Below are positions 32,382-40,457 of a DNA stretch of 50,422 bases, in pieces. The notes under the pieces are model-generated. The model made no database searches. It was not told the origin of the DNA and saw only the letters and a program-made list of their open reading frames with translations. Both the position numbers and the translations under genes were made by a program. How positions within the stretch are numbered: position 1 is the first letter of the stretch; each line of letters begins with the position of its first letter. This stretch comes from Intrasporangium calvum (GTDB lineage Bacteria > Actinomycetota > Actinomycetes > Actinomycetales > Dermatophilaceae). Location of the stretch: the NCBI RefSeq assembly GCF_028446585.1, contig NZ_JAPFQL010000010.1:1-50422 (forward strand), written 5' to 3'.

Positions 32382-33317
32382 TCAGTTGTGCAGCTTGACC
32401 CACGTCTCTGTCGCTTGGCCGAGCCGACCGCAGCTGTTCCCGGCCAGCTCGAGTGCCACCGTGCTGCCGCGTGTGACGGCCGACGCGTAGGTGGTCGGGC
32501 AGTCCGGATCGTCCTTCGGCGTGAACACGAAAGAGCCGGCCTTGGTCTGCGAGAGGCTGCCGTTCTCTGCAGCGGCCGGCTCGCCGAGATCCAGGACTCG
32601 GTAGCGCTCATGGACGACAACCACCAGCGTGCCCGTGCCGCGAATCAGCCAGGTCCCGTCGAGATCGGAGGTCGAGCTGACCGATTTGGGCTCCAGCGTG
32701 GGCAGACCCGAGTCGAGGGTGGCGCCGGCGGCCGAGACCGGTGAGATCCGGACGAAGCCCCAGTCCTGCGCTATCGCCGCGTCGTCGCAGTCAGGCGTGG
32801 TGGTCGTGAGGGTCGCCGTCATCCTTCCGGCAGCGGTCATCGACGCACTCGCGTCAAAGTGGCAGCGCTCCCCGTTCTCCGTGCGGTCCAACGTGAACCC
32901 ACCGGGTGCGGGCCGGACGGTCCAGTCCACCCAGGGCTCGTCTGAAATCAGCCCAGCGGCTGGACCGACGGTCGTCATCCTGCCGTCCTCGGTGAAGTAC
33001 CAGAGCCACAGGAGCCCTGGGCCGTCACCCGTATTGGCCCAGAGGCCGGCGAGCTGGTTCAGGGTGAGAGGGGGCGGGCTCGCCGGTACCGTCCGCGGCT
33101 CCGGATCGCTGCGCAGTGCGAGCGCGCCGAGCACCACCCCCGTGACGGCGCACGCGGCGACAGCCGCCTGCCAGAGCCTCCCGCGGCGCTCCTTGCGGTG
33201 CGCCTCGTCCTTGACCTCGAGTTGCTCCTCCAGCCGGTCGATGTCCTGTGTTGTCATGTCGAGTCCCTCCCCATAGGCCCGCAGCGCCTCGCTGACCTTG
33301 CGCTCGAGCGTGTTCAT
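32382..33317 (-). CDS. Membrane-anchored partner of SigE-family sigma factor (paralogue 1)
   Basis: This 311-residue protein begins MNTLERKVSEAL, has a charged cytoplasmic stretch of about 45 residues, one transmembrane segment (about 49-67, AVAACAVTGVVLGALAL) and a large outside region. That region has two related W-rich halves: LNQLAGLWANT...WYFTEDGRM near residues 85-115 and LDGTWLIRGTG near residue 225, each with a Cys pair. No zinc anti-sigma motif (HxxxCxxC) is present. ATG 33317 overlaps the sigma stop (ATGA) and has GGAGGG 6 nt upstream. It is probably an anti-sigma factor or sensor, but that is inference from the coupling. Confidence 0.8.
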   Translation of the reverse strand: MNTLERKVSEALRAYGEGLDMTTQDIDRLEEQLEVKDEAHRKERRGRLWQAAVAACAVTGVVLGALALRSDPEPRTVPASPPPLTLNQLAGLWANTGDGPGLLWLWYFTEDGRMTTVGPAAGLISDEPWVDWTVRPAPGGFTLDRTENGERCHFDASASMTAAGRMTATLTTTTPDCDDAAIAQDWGFVRISPVSAAGATLDSGLPTLEPKSVSSTSDLDGTWLIRGTGTLVVVVHERYRVLDLGEPAAAENGSLSQTKAGSFVFTPKDDPDCPTTYASAVTRGSTVALELAGNSCGRLGQATETWVKLHN

Positions 33318-33862
33318 CGTGATCCCTCCAGTCGTGTCTGCAGAGCGGCCAGGCCGCGGTGCGCGTGGGTCTTGACCGATCCGATGCCGATCTCCAGGAG
33401 CTCGGCGGTCTCCCTCTCGCTCAGCTGCAGGTAGTAGCGGCAGGTGATGACCTCCCGCTGACGGCGAGGCAGCGCGCGGACGAGTTCCGCGAGCCGACTG
33501 GCCTCGTCCCTGATGACGACATCCGTCGCCGTGTCCGAGGCGTTCTCGGACCAGAGCAGGCTGGCCCGCAGGTGCGGCTCCCCACGCCGGGCGCGGATGG
33601 TGCGTCGCTGGTCGGACCGGCACTGGTTGATGACACCGGCCCGCAGGTAGGCCAGGGCGGACGCATGATCTCGTGGCGGCCAGTGCCGGAAGAGGGACAG
33701 GTAGACCTCCTGGACCGTCTCCTCGGCGCGTTGCCGGTCGCCGAGGAGGACGTAGGCCAGACGGACGAGCTCGACACAGTGGGACCTGAAGAGCCCGGTC
33801 AGGACCTGCTCCCTCTCCCGCTGCGCCGCGAATGAACCCACCCGGATCGCTCCCGTGACCAT
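33314..33862 (-). CDS. SigE-family ECF sigma factor (module 1)
   Basis: This 182-residue sigma factor belongs to the actinobacterial SigE70 group. Region 2 includes LVRLAYVLLGDRQRAEETVQEVYLSLFRHW, and region 4 includes LPRRQREVITCRYYLQLSERETAELLEIGIGSVKTHAHRGLAAL. ATG 33862 has AGGAGG 6 nt upstream. Its stop overlaps the start of the membrane partner. A promoter-like 13-nt element ends 54 nt upstream of the start, exactly as in module 2. The two sigma proteins share many residues, including CRYYL-LSER and the SVK-HAHRGLA end. Confidence 0.92.
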   Translation of the reverse strand: MVTGAIRVGSFAAQREREQVLTGLFRSHCVELVRLAYVLLGDRQRAEETVQEVYLSLFRHWPPRDHASALAYLRAGVINQCRSDQRRTIRARRGEPHLRASLLWSENASDTATDVVIRDEASRLAELVRALPRRQREVITCRYYLQLSERETAELLEIGIGSVKTHAHRGLAALQTRLEGSR

Positions 33863-33915
33863 CGCCGACCTCCTGATGGCTGAACTGCGTGTCAGGGGAT
33901 AGGTCGCTCGATCTC

Positions 33916-33928
33916 CTCAAAGGTTGAC
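33916..33928 (-). promoter_or_regulatory. Shared upstream element of sigma module 1
   Basis: On the minus strand GTCAACCTTTGAG, followed 9 nt later by GCGAC (AAC-N16-CGAC when counted in ECF style). It ends 54 nt before ATG 33862. An identical element at the same distance precedes module 2. Confidence 0.7.
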
Positions 33929-34039
33929 ACGGAGCGCCACGAACCCGCCCGGCAATCGCGACACGCGGAGCGCCACCCGCTCGCGCTCGGTCCCACTGGC
34001 TCCTCCGTCCCAGTGAGGCCGAGTCCGCGCCGCATTTGG

Positions 34040-35035
34040 TCAGTTGAGCCTGATCCAGGTGTCGATGGCCCCGCCGAGTCTGGCGCAGCTGCCCACGGCG
34101 AGAGTGGCCACCATGGTGCTTGTTCGGTAGGCAGCCTTCTCGTACACCGCTGAACACGTGCCCTGGTCCGGAGTGAGAACGAAGGTCCACCCATCGGTCT
34201 GCCACCGCACGGTACCGGTCTCCGGCTCGGCAGCCACACCGAAGTCATAGAGCGTGTACTGAGCCTGCTCCCGGCCCGGGCCGGTTGCGGAGGGCTGCAC
34301 GGCGAGCACCTTGCCCGTGCCCTTCAGCAGCCAGGTACCGAACAGCTTGGTGGTTCCGGTGAGGATCTCCTCGTTCGTGATGGCTCCATGGGGCGAGAGG
34401 TTCGTCCCGGCGATGGATGCCGGGGAGATCCGGATCCACTCCCAGACCTCGTCGCTGGGCTGGAGCTGGCAGGTCGGGCCGGCCTGCTTCACGGTCCCCT
34501 GCATGCGGCCCTCGGTCGAGAGGGTCGCGCCCCAGGTGACGATGCACGCGCCCGCGCCCGTCACGCCATCACCGGTCCGCCACCTCGCTGTGTCGTTGAC
34601 GGTCTGGAAACCTCCGGAAACGGGAGTCACGGTCCAGGCAGTCCCCTCCACCGGCGTGAGCGGCACGTCAGGCCCGTCCGAGTGGGTCAGTGTGCCGTCC
34701 GCCCCGAAGATCCACAGCCACGGGTTGTCGGGGTCCTGCACCTTCCACACTCCAGCAAGTTCGGTCAGGGTGATCGGTCCCGGTCCAGCCGGGAGCTTAG
34801 GCGGCTCGGGGTCGCTGCGCAGCGAGAGCACGCCGAGCACCACTCCGGTCACCGCGCAGGCTGCGACGACAAGCTGCCACGGCCTGGATCCGACCCAGCG
34901 GCGGTCGCGGAGTTCCGGCCCACGTGCCCGTCGATGCAGTTCGCGTTGGAGCTGCGCGAGGTCCTTCGTCGAGATGGGAAGCTCGTCGACCTGCTCGTGC
35001 AGGGCGTCGGTCACTCGGCGTTCCAAGGTGTTCAT
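34040..35035 (-). CDS. Membrane-anchored partner of SigE-family sigma factor (paralogue 2)
   Basis: This 331-residue protein is a paralogue of the one at 32382-33317: same start (MNTLERRVTDAL), nearly identical transmembrane segment (VVAACAVTGVVLGVLSLRSDPEP), the same W-rich halves (LTELAGVWKV and FGTWLLKGTGK) and the same tail pattern (SCARLGGAIDTWIRLN). It has four outside Cys and no zinc motif. ATG 35035 overlaps the sigma stop. The two copies have diverged most in the outside domain, as expected if they sense different signals. Confidence 0.8.
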   Translation of the reverse strand: MNTLERRVTDALHEQVDELPISTKDLAQLQRELHRRARGPELRDRRWVGSRPWQLVVAACAVTGVVLGVLSLRSDPEPPKLPAGPGPITLTELAGVWKVQDPDNPWLWIFGADGTLTHSDGPDVPLTPVEGTAWTVTPVSGGFQTVNDTARWRTGDGVTGAGACIVTWGATLSTEGRMQGTVKQAGPTCQLQPSDEVWEWIRISPASIAGTNLSPHGAITNEEILTGTTKLFGTWLLKGTGKVLAVQPSATGPGREQAQYTLYDFGVAAEPETGTVRWQTDGWTFVLTPDQGTCSAVYEKAAYRTSTMVATLAVGSCARLGGAIDTWIRLN

Positions 35036-35577
35036 CGGTTCTCCCCCAGACGTGACTGAAGGTGGGCAAGGCCTCGGTGCGCATGACGTTTCACGGAGCC
35101 CAGGCTGATGCCGAGCAGCTCCGCCGTCTGCCGCTCCGAGAGGTCGAGGTAGTACCGGCAGACGACCACTTCCCGTTGCCGCTGCGGCAGCCGGCCCACC
35201 TCTGCGAAGATCCGGCTCGACTCGTCCTGGGCGATCACCGACGCCTCGGAGCTGGGCACGGTGGTCGCCTGAGTCATCGCCACCAGGGGATCCCGCGTGC
35301 GAGCCCGGATCAGTCGGCGCTGGTCGGACCGGCACCGGTTGATCACCGTCGCCCGCAGGTAGGCCAGGGAGGACGACTCCTTCCGCACGGTCCTCCAGTT
35401 GCGATAGAGCGATAGGTAGGCGTCCTGCACCGCCTCCTCGGCCAGCTCCCGCTCGCCGATCAGGCAGTACGCCAGGCGGACGAGACTCTCGCCGTGCCGC
35501 GAGAACAGCTCGGTGAGCACGAGCTCTCGCTGGTCCTGTTCGACGGCCCAGCGGATCGGAATCGCTGCCGCATCCAT
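35032..35577 (-). CDS. SigE-family ECF sigma factor (module 2)
   Basis: This 181-residue sigma factor, a paralogue of module 1, has region 2 LVRLAYCLIGERELAEEAVQDAYLSLYRNW and region 4 LPQRQREVVVCRYYLDLSERQTAELLGISLGSVKRHAHRGLAHL. ATG 35577 is chosen over in-frame codons further upstream because GGAGG lies 7 nt before it and the conserved promoter element then falls 54 nt upstream, as in module 1. Its stop overlaps the partner gene (ATGA). Confidence 0.92.
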   Translation of the reverse strand: MDAAAIPIRWAVEQDQRELVLTELFSRHGESLVRLAYCLIGERELAEEAVQDAYLSLYRNWRTVRKESSSLAYLRATVINRCRSDQRRLIRARTRDPLVAMTQATTVPSSEASVIAQDESSRIFAEVGRLPQRQREVVVCRYYLDLSERQTAELLGISLGSVKRHAHRGLAHLQSRLGENR

Positions 35578-35630
35578 GTCGCCACCTCCAACCGCCCGGA
35601 GACTCTCTTGCACGGGAGTCGCGGGCGACA

Positions 35631-35643
35631 CTCAAAGGTTGAC
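35631..35643 (-). promoter_or_regulatory. Shared upstream element of sigma module 2
   Basis: GTCAACCTTTGAG on the minus strand, identical to the module 1 element, with GCGAC at the same downstream offset and ending 54 nt before ATG 35577. Confidence 0.7.
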
Positions 35644-35682
35644 GCTCATCACGCGAGAATGTGCGAGAAAGGCCCGCACTCG

Positions 35683-36636
35683 TCACAACCCCTCGGCGAA
35701 GCCGACCCGCCACGTCGGATAGGCAAGCGTCCAGCCGAGCTCTCGCTTGGCCTTGGCGTTCGAGGATCCCCGCGACGTGGTCATCCAGTTGACGCCGTGC
35801 TCGCCGATGAGCGGACGGGCGAGCCAGACGGGCACGTGGCGCGGCGGCTTGGCGCCGAGGGCCGCCGCGAGAGCCGGGATCCACTCGGAAGCGCGGGCGG
35901 GCTCGTCGTCGACGACGTTGTAGAGACCCGGGGCCCCCCGCTCGACGGCGGCCACCGTGGCGGCGGCCGCGTCAACGGCGTGCACGAAGGACATCCGCCC
36001 GCCCCCGGCCCCGACGACGGGCAGCTTGCGAGCCTGCACCATGGCCAGCATCTCGCCGTCCTCGCCGTGCGCGAACCCCGTGCCCGGACCGTAGAACCCG
36101 CCATAGCGCAGGACGAGACCCTCGATGTCGCTCGCCGCAGTGACGGCCTCCTCCAAGTGCCGAATGGCGGCCAGCGACACGCGGGACTCCTTTGCTGGCT
36201 GGGAATCGAGGGGCTCGTTCTCGTCGGCCGGCACGGACGACCCACCGAAGCCGGTGCGGGGATTGGTCCACCCAGTGAAGCTCTGCGCCAGGAAGCGCGA
36301 CACCCCCACCGCTCGGGCCGCCTCGAGGAGGTGGTCCGTCCCTTCGATGCGCAGACGGTTGGTCGTCGCGAAATCCCGGTCGAAGTTCTTCGGGTTGATG
36401 CCCGCTCGCAGCGAGGTGAGCTGGTGGATGATGACGTCCGGCTTCGCCTCCTCGACGGCGGACCTGACCGAGTCGCGGTCCAGGCCGTCCATCTGAAGTG
36501 GGGTGGCGCCCGCCGTGGCGATCGCGTCCGTGTTGCCGGAGCGGGTCGTGCCGAAGACGTCGTGACCGGCCGCGACGAGGGCGGGTGTGAGGCTGTGTCC
36601 GAGGGCGCCGCTGGCGCCGGCGAGCAGGACTCGCAT
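35683..36636 (-). CDS. NAD-dependent epimerase/dehydratase family protein
   Basis: This 317-residue short-chain dehydrogenase-like protein has the nucleotide-binding motif GASGALGHSL at residues 7-16 and an extended-SDR layout. The usual Tyr-x-x-x-Lys is not obvious, and the segment near residue 155 reads ESRVSLAAIRHLE, so the catalytic set may be altered. ATG 36636 has AAGGAG 5 nt upstream. It is divergent from the ECF41 sigma gene, and a perfect ECF41-type promoter lies 42 nt upstream. ECF41 sigmas are typically neighbours of such oxidoreductase or epimerase genes. Confidence 0.88.
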   Translation of the reverse strand: MRVLLAGASGALGHSLTPALVAAGHDVFGTTRSGNTDAIATAGATPLQMDGLDRDSVRSAVEEAKPDVIIHQLTSLRAGINPKNFDRDFATTNRLRIEGTDHLLEAARAVGVSRFLAQSFTGWTNPRTGFGGSSVPADENEPLDSQPAKESRVSLAAIRHLEEAVTAASDIEGLVLRYGGFYGPGTGFAHGEDGEMLAMVQARKLPVVGAGGGRMSFVHAVDAAAATVAAVERGAPGLYNVVDDEPARASEWIPALAAALGAKPPRHVPVWLARPLIGEHGVNWMTTSRGSSNAKAKRELGWTLAYPTWRVGFAEGL

Positions 36637-36678
36637 GGTGGCTCCTTCGTGTGGAGGTTCGGTGTCGATGCGCCGTTC

Positions 36679-36705
36679 GACGAGGTACCTGCTCCCGCTG
36701 TGACA
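36679..36705 (-). promoter_or_regulatory. ECF41 promoter of the epimerase gene
   Basis: On the minus strand TGTCACA (36699-36705), exactly 16 nt, then CGTC (36679-36682). This matches the known ECF41 consensus in every position. The CGTC element ends 42 nt before the epimerase ATG, leaving room for a normal leader with its ribosome binding site. Confidence 0.88.
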
Positions 36706-36729
36706 CCCGTGCCATGTCAGGCTGGAGTG

Positions 36730-37653
36730 GTGACGGTTATCGCCGAGTACCACGACGAGCTGCGGCCGCTGATGTTCTCCATCGCCTACCGGATGCTCGG
36801 CAGCGTCGCCGAGGCTGAGGACGTCGTGCAGGAGGCGCTGCTGAAGATGACCCGCGCCGCGTCTGACGGGGTCGAGCCGGACAACCTCGACGCCTGGGCG
36901 ACGACCGTGACGACGCGGCTGGCCATCGACACGCTCCGCTCGGCCAGGGTGCGCCGCGAGTCCTATGTCGGCGAGTGGCTGCCGGAGCCGTTGCGGACGA
37001 CGGTGGGCCATGACGACGACCCTGCGCATCGTGTGGAGGTGGACGACTCGATCTCGACGGCGATGCTCGTGCTCATGGAGACGCTGACCCCGCACGAGCG
37101 AGCCGTCTTCATCCTGCGCGAGGCGCTCGGCTACGACTACGCCGACATCGCTGCCGTGGTCGAGCAGAGCGAGACGACCTGCCGACAGCACTTCTCCCGG
37201 GCCCGCAAGCACCTCGAGGCCGGCCGCTCGAGGTTCCGGGCGTCGACGTCGCGCCGGGACGAGCTGGCTGCGGCCTTCCTCGCCGTCGTGCAGGGCGGCC
37301 GTGCCGAGGAGCTCGAGCGCCTGCTGGCTGACGACGTGGTCTTCTGGGCCGACGGCGGCGGCAAGGCTCCGGCGGCGACGCATCCGCTGCACGGTCCCGT
37401 GGCCGTGGCGCGATTCATCGCCGGTCTCGTCCGTCGCGGTGGGCCGCTCGGTTTCCGCCTCGAACCGACCATCCTCAACGGCGAGCCGGGACTTCTCACG
37501 ACCAGCCCGTCCGGGGACCTGCTCGGAGCCCTCACCGTGTCCTTCGACGAGGAGGGTCGGGTCGTCGGCCTCCGCAACCAGATCAACCCAGACAAGCTTC
37601 AGCACCTCGGGCAGGTGGGCGACCTCCGGACCCTGATGCAGGGAGCCGGTTAG
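36730..37653 (+). CDS. ECF41 sigma factor with fused SnoaL-like regulatory domain (SigJ-like)
   Basis: This 307-residue sigma factor has region 2 (FSIAYRMLGSVAEAEDVVQEALLKM), region 4 (LTPHERAVFILREALGYDYADIAAVVEQSETTCRQHFSRARKHL), and a C-terminal SnoaL-like extension of about 120 residues. The ECF41 signature motifs are both present: WADGGGKAPAA near residue 210 and NPDK near residue 289. This domain replaces an anti-sigma factor and modulates activity intramolecularly. GTG 36730 is chosen; GTG 36727 is an alternative. The promoter for the divergent epimerase matches the family consensus. Confidence 0.93.
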   Translation: MTVIAEYHDELRPLMFSIAYRMLGSVAEAEDVVQEALLKMTRAASDGVEPDNLDAWATTVTTRLAIDTLRSARVRRESYVGEWLPEPLRTTVGHDDDPAHRVEVDDSISTAMLVLMETLTPHERAVFILREALGYDYADIAAVVEQSETTCRQHFSRARKHLEAGRSRFRASTSRRDELAAAFLAVVQGGRAEELERLLADDVVFWADGGGKAPAATHPLHGPVAVARFIAGLVRRGGPLGFRLEPTILNGEPGLLTTSPSGDLLGALTVSFDEEGRVVGLRNQINPDKLQHLGQVGDLRTLMQGAG

Positions 37654-37657
37654 CCCG

Positions 37658-39199
37658 TCATCCGGTCAGGCGCTCCAACAGGGCCGCCTCGAGCCGGCTG
37701 GCCCCCGCCGCAGTGACCAACCCGGTTTGGCCGGGAAGCACCGGCGGAGCCACCGAGCTGTGCTGGTGTCCCGTCGGCGTGGTGACGGTGACGGCGTGGG
37801 TCCCCCGGCGAGCAGCGACCTCGTCCACGTGATGCGACCAGCCGGGCTGCTCCTTGACGTGGTTGCAGCGCTCGCAGAGCCCTTGGCCGTTGTCGACCGT
37901 GGTCGGGCCGCCCTCCGCCCACGGTGTCACGTGGTCGGCGTGCCGGATCGGGGCATCGCACCACGGCGTGCGGCAGGTGCCGTCCCTGGCGATGAGATGG
38001 CGCCGCAGTCCCGCCGGGAACAACCGTCGCCTGGAGTCCATCGCGACCAACGTGCCGGTCGCTGGATGGGTGTAGAGGCGTCGCAACCAGGTCCGCGGCC
38101 TCGTCGACTCGTCCTCCCCCGGAGGACCAAGGTCCTCGGTCAGCAGCGTGCGAGCCCACCCTGCCGGCACCGGTCCGTAGCCGGGGATCTGCGCCGGGGT
38201 GTCGTCGCTATCGAACAACGCGCGGTCGGTGATCACGACCTGCACCTCCACCGGCACCTCTCCCGGGAGGCCGGACCCGGCGGCCGCGCCCGACAGAACT
38301 CGGTCGACCAGCGTGTCGGCCATGACCTGGCCCTTGCTGCGGAGGTCTCCCGTCGCGTGCGCGGTCGAGGCTGCGGCCGTGAGCGCCGCGTAGAGGGCGA
38401 CGGCCTGCTTGACCGGCAGGACGGCGGTGACCAGGGCCATCGTGTCGGGGATGGGCCGGATCGTGACGCGGCGCTCCGACTCAGCCGTGCGCGCTCGTGC
38501 CACCGCGCCCTCGGCGTCGAGGCGGTCGGCGGCAGCCCGCACGGCACCCTCGAGCTGCCGGTCGCCCCACGTGGCGATCCCCGCAGTGGCCCCATCGACC
38601 GGGTCGGCAAGGTTGGCGCCGACGACCTCCGCATCGACGGCAAGGCGGTCCTCGGCGCTCAGGTGGCTGGTGAGCCGGGCGACGAGCTCGGCACGCCGCT
38701 CGTTCAGCTGGCCGGTCGTGAGCGCCTCGAGGGCGCAGGGCAGGTCGCGCACCAGGGCGAGCGCTGTGGTCGCGAGCTGCGCCCCCCGGCGCGGCGACTC
38801 GTGCCGCGCCAGGCCCACCTGTGCTGCGACCCCGGCCTTGTCGTAGGCACCTCGTCCGGCCCGCCGCGCCGGCCTCCGCGAGCTGAGTGGCACGGGTGTA
38901 AAGCCGCGGCGGCGCACTTCGTCCTTCGCCGCGCGATGGCCCTCGAAGTCGTTGGCGTCCAACCGCTCCTGCACCTGGCCACGCCAGTGCTCCGCCTCAG
39001 CGGCCTGTGCGTCGACGAAGGCGGCGGTCACTCGAGCCTGCGCAGCCGCACACGCTGCCTTGGCCCGTTCGAGCGCATCGAGCACGTCCACGAGGTCCGC
39101 CGCGCCGAGCCCGCTCCCGTCGGTCTCGGCGAGCCGGGACAGCCACGGAGCCACATCGTGGGCGGCGAGGGCCGCCGGCCTCCGGACTGACTCGATCAT
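37658..39199 (-). CDS. DUF222/HNH endonuclease (13E12 family)
   Basis: This 513-residue protein has an N-terminal DUF222 region (about 1-330) and a C-terminal HNH nuclease domain: CRTPWCDAPIRHADHVTPW, then GGPTTVDNGQGLCERCNHVKE near residues 415-455, with two CxxC-type zinc pairs and the catalytic DH. This is the 13E12 repeat family, often multicopy in actinobacteria. I see no flanking repeats or transposase marking it as mobile. ATG 39199 is the start. It ends 4 nt after the sigma J-like stop, tail to tail. Confidence 0.92.
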   Translation of the reverse strand: MIESVRRPAALAAHDVAPWLSRLAETDGSGLGAADLVDVLDALERAKAACAAAQARVTAAFVDAQAAEAEHWRGQVQERLDANDFEGHRAAKDEVRRRGFTPVPLSSRRPARRAGRGAYDKAGVAAQVGLARHESPRRGAQLATTALALVRDLPCALEALTTGQLNERRAELVARLTSHLSAEDRLAVDAEVVGANLADPVDGATAGIATWGDRQLEGAVRAAADRLDAEGAVARARTAESERRVTIRPIPDTMALVTAVLPVKQAVALYAALTAAASTAHATGDLRSKGQVMADTLVDRVLSGAAAGSGLPGEVPVEVQVVITDRALFDSDDTPAQIPGYGPVPAGWARTLLTEDLGPPGEDESTRPRTWLRRLYTHPATGTLVAMDSRRRLFPAGLRRHLIARDGTCRTPWCDAPIRHADHVTPWAEGGPTTVDNGQGLCERCNHVKEQPGWSHHVDEVAARRGTHAVTVTTPTGHQHSSVAPPVLPGQTGLVTAAGASRLEAALLERLTG

Positions 39200-39300
39200 A
39201 TGTTCGACTCTAACCGACCCGACCGCGAGGTGTGTGAGTTATCCCCAACCGAATCTGGTTGATCATCAAACGAATCCGCGCACCCGCGGTCAGGGACGCT

Positions 39301-39347
39301 GGGAGCGAGCTCAGCGGCATACGGCAGATGTCGTATGCCGCTGAGCT
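39301..39347. repeat. Repeat A inverted pair (terminator hairpin)
   Basis: A full repeat A in reverse orientation (39301-39324) is followed by a second core (39332-39350). The arms 39308-39323 and 39332-39347 are a perfect 16-bp match around an 8-nt loop. It lies just past the aldo/keto reductase stop (39365, minus strand), so it probably ends that transcript. Confidence 0.88.
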
Positions 39348-39364
39348 GGGACCGCGCCCGACGA

Positions 39365-40408
39365 TCAGTGGGTGCTCGACCGCTTCCAGAGGTTGATGCC
39401 GGCCTCGACCGCGTGCTCGTCGATCCGGTCGAGCTCTTCCTGCGAGAAGGCCAGGCCGTCAAGGGCGCCCAGGCTGTTCTCGAGCTGCTTGACGCTCGAG
39501 GCGCCGATGAGCACCGAGGTGACCCGCTCGTCGCGCAGCGCCCACGCGAGAGCGAGCTGGGCCAGCGTCTGACCGCGAGACTGGGCGAGCTCGTTGAGGG
39601 CCCGGACGTGGCGGAGGGCGTCGTCCGTCAGCAGGTCGGGGCTCAGCGACTTGCCCTGGCTCGCTCGCGAGCCCTCGGGGATGCCGCCGAGGTACTTGTC
39701 GGTGAGCATGCCCTGGGCGAGCGGCGAGAAGGCGATGCAGCCGACCCCTTCCTCGCCGAGCGTGTCGAGGAGGTCCTCCTCGATCCACCGGTTGAGCATG
39801 GAGTAGCTCGGCTGGTGGATGAGCATCGGGGTGCCCATCTCGCCGAGGATCTCGATGGCCTCCTGGGTGCGCTGCGCGGAGTAGGAGGAGATGCCGGCAT
39901 AGAGCGCCTTGCCACTGCGGACCGCGGTGTCGAGAGCACCCATCGTCTCCTCGAGCGGCGTCGTCTCGTCGAACCGGTGGCTGTAGAACACATCCACGTA
40001 GTCCACGCCCATCCGGGCGAGGGACTGGTCGAGCGAGGCGAGGACGTACTTGCGCGAGCCGCCGCCCTGTCCGTAGGGGCCCGGCCACATGTCGTAGCCG
40101 GCCTTGGTCGAGAGGATCAGCTCGTCGCGGTAGCGCTTGAAGTCCTGGGCGAAGATCGTGCCGAAGTTGCGCTCTGCCGAGCCGTAGGGCGGGCCGTAGT
40201 TGTTGGCGAGGTCGAAGTGCGTCACGCCGAGGTCGAAGGCGCGCCGCAGGATGGCCCGCTGCCGGTCGAGCGGGACGTCGTCACCGAAGTTGTGCCACAG
40301 GCCGAGCGAGATCGCCGGCAGGTCGAGGCCGCTCAGCCCGCAGCGACGGTAGGTCATCGAGTCGTAGCGCGTCCGGGCTGCCTGGTAGTCGTCCACGAGG
40401 TACGTCAT
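39365..40408 (-). CDS. Aldo/keto reductase, L-glyceraldehyde-3-phosphate reductase (YghZ) type
   Basis: This 347-residue NADPH-dependent reductase follows the YghZ/GprA pattern: GLSGLDLPAISLGLWHNFGD near residue 25, active-site DLANNYGPPYGSAE near residue 68, YVDVFYSHRFDETTPLEET near residue 138, and GASSVKQLENSLGAL near residue 305. Its likely role is detoxifying methylglyoxal or L-glyceraldehyde phosphate. ATG 40408 is the start. The stop is 15 nt from the repeat A hairpin. Confidence 0.92.
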   Translation of the reverse strand: MTYLVDDYQAARTRYDSMTYRRCGLSGLDLPAISLGLWHNFGDDVPLDRQRAILRRAFDLGVTHFDLANNYGPPYGSAERNFGTIFAQDFKRYRDELILSTKAGYDMWPGPYGQGGGSRKYVLASLDQSLARMGVDYVDVFYSHRFDETTPLEETMGALDTAVRSGKALYAGISSYSAQRTQEAIEILGEMGTPMLIHQPSYSMLNRWIEEDLLDTLGEEGVGCIAFSPLAQGMLTDKYLGGIPEGSRASQGKSLSPDLLTDDALRHVRALNELAQSRGQTLAQLALAWALRDERVTSVLIGASSVKQLENSLGALDGLAFSQEELDRIDEHAVEAGINLWKRSSTH

Positions 40409-40457
40409 GGACCCAGTCTGCCGGGCGGCGCCACGTGTGGACGCGGGTGGGTATCCG

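Noticed and set aside
37658-39199. Mobile element around the DUF222/HNH protein
   Set aside because: No terminal repeats, target duplication or transposase; the family is commonly chromosomal in actinobacteria.
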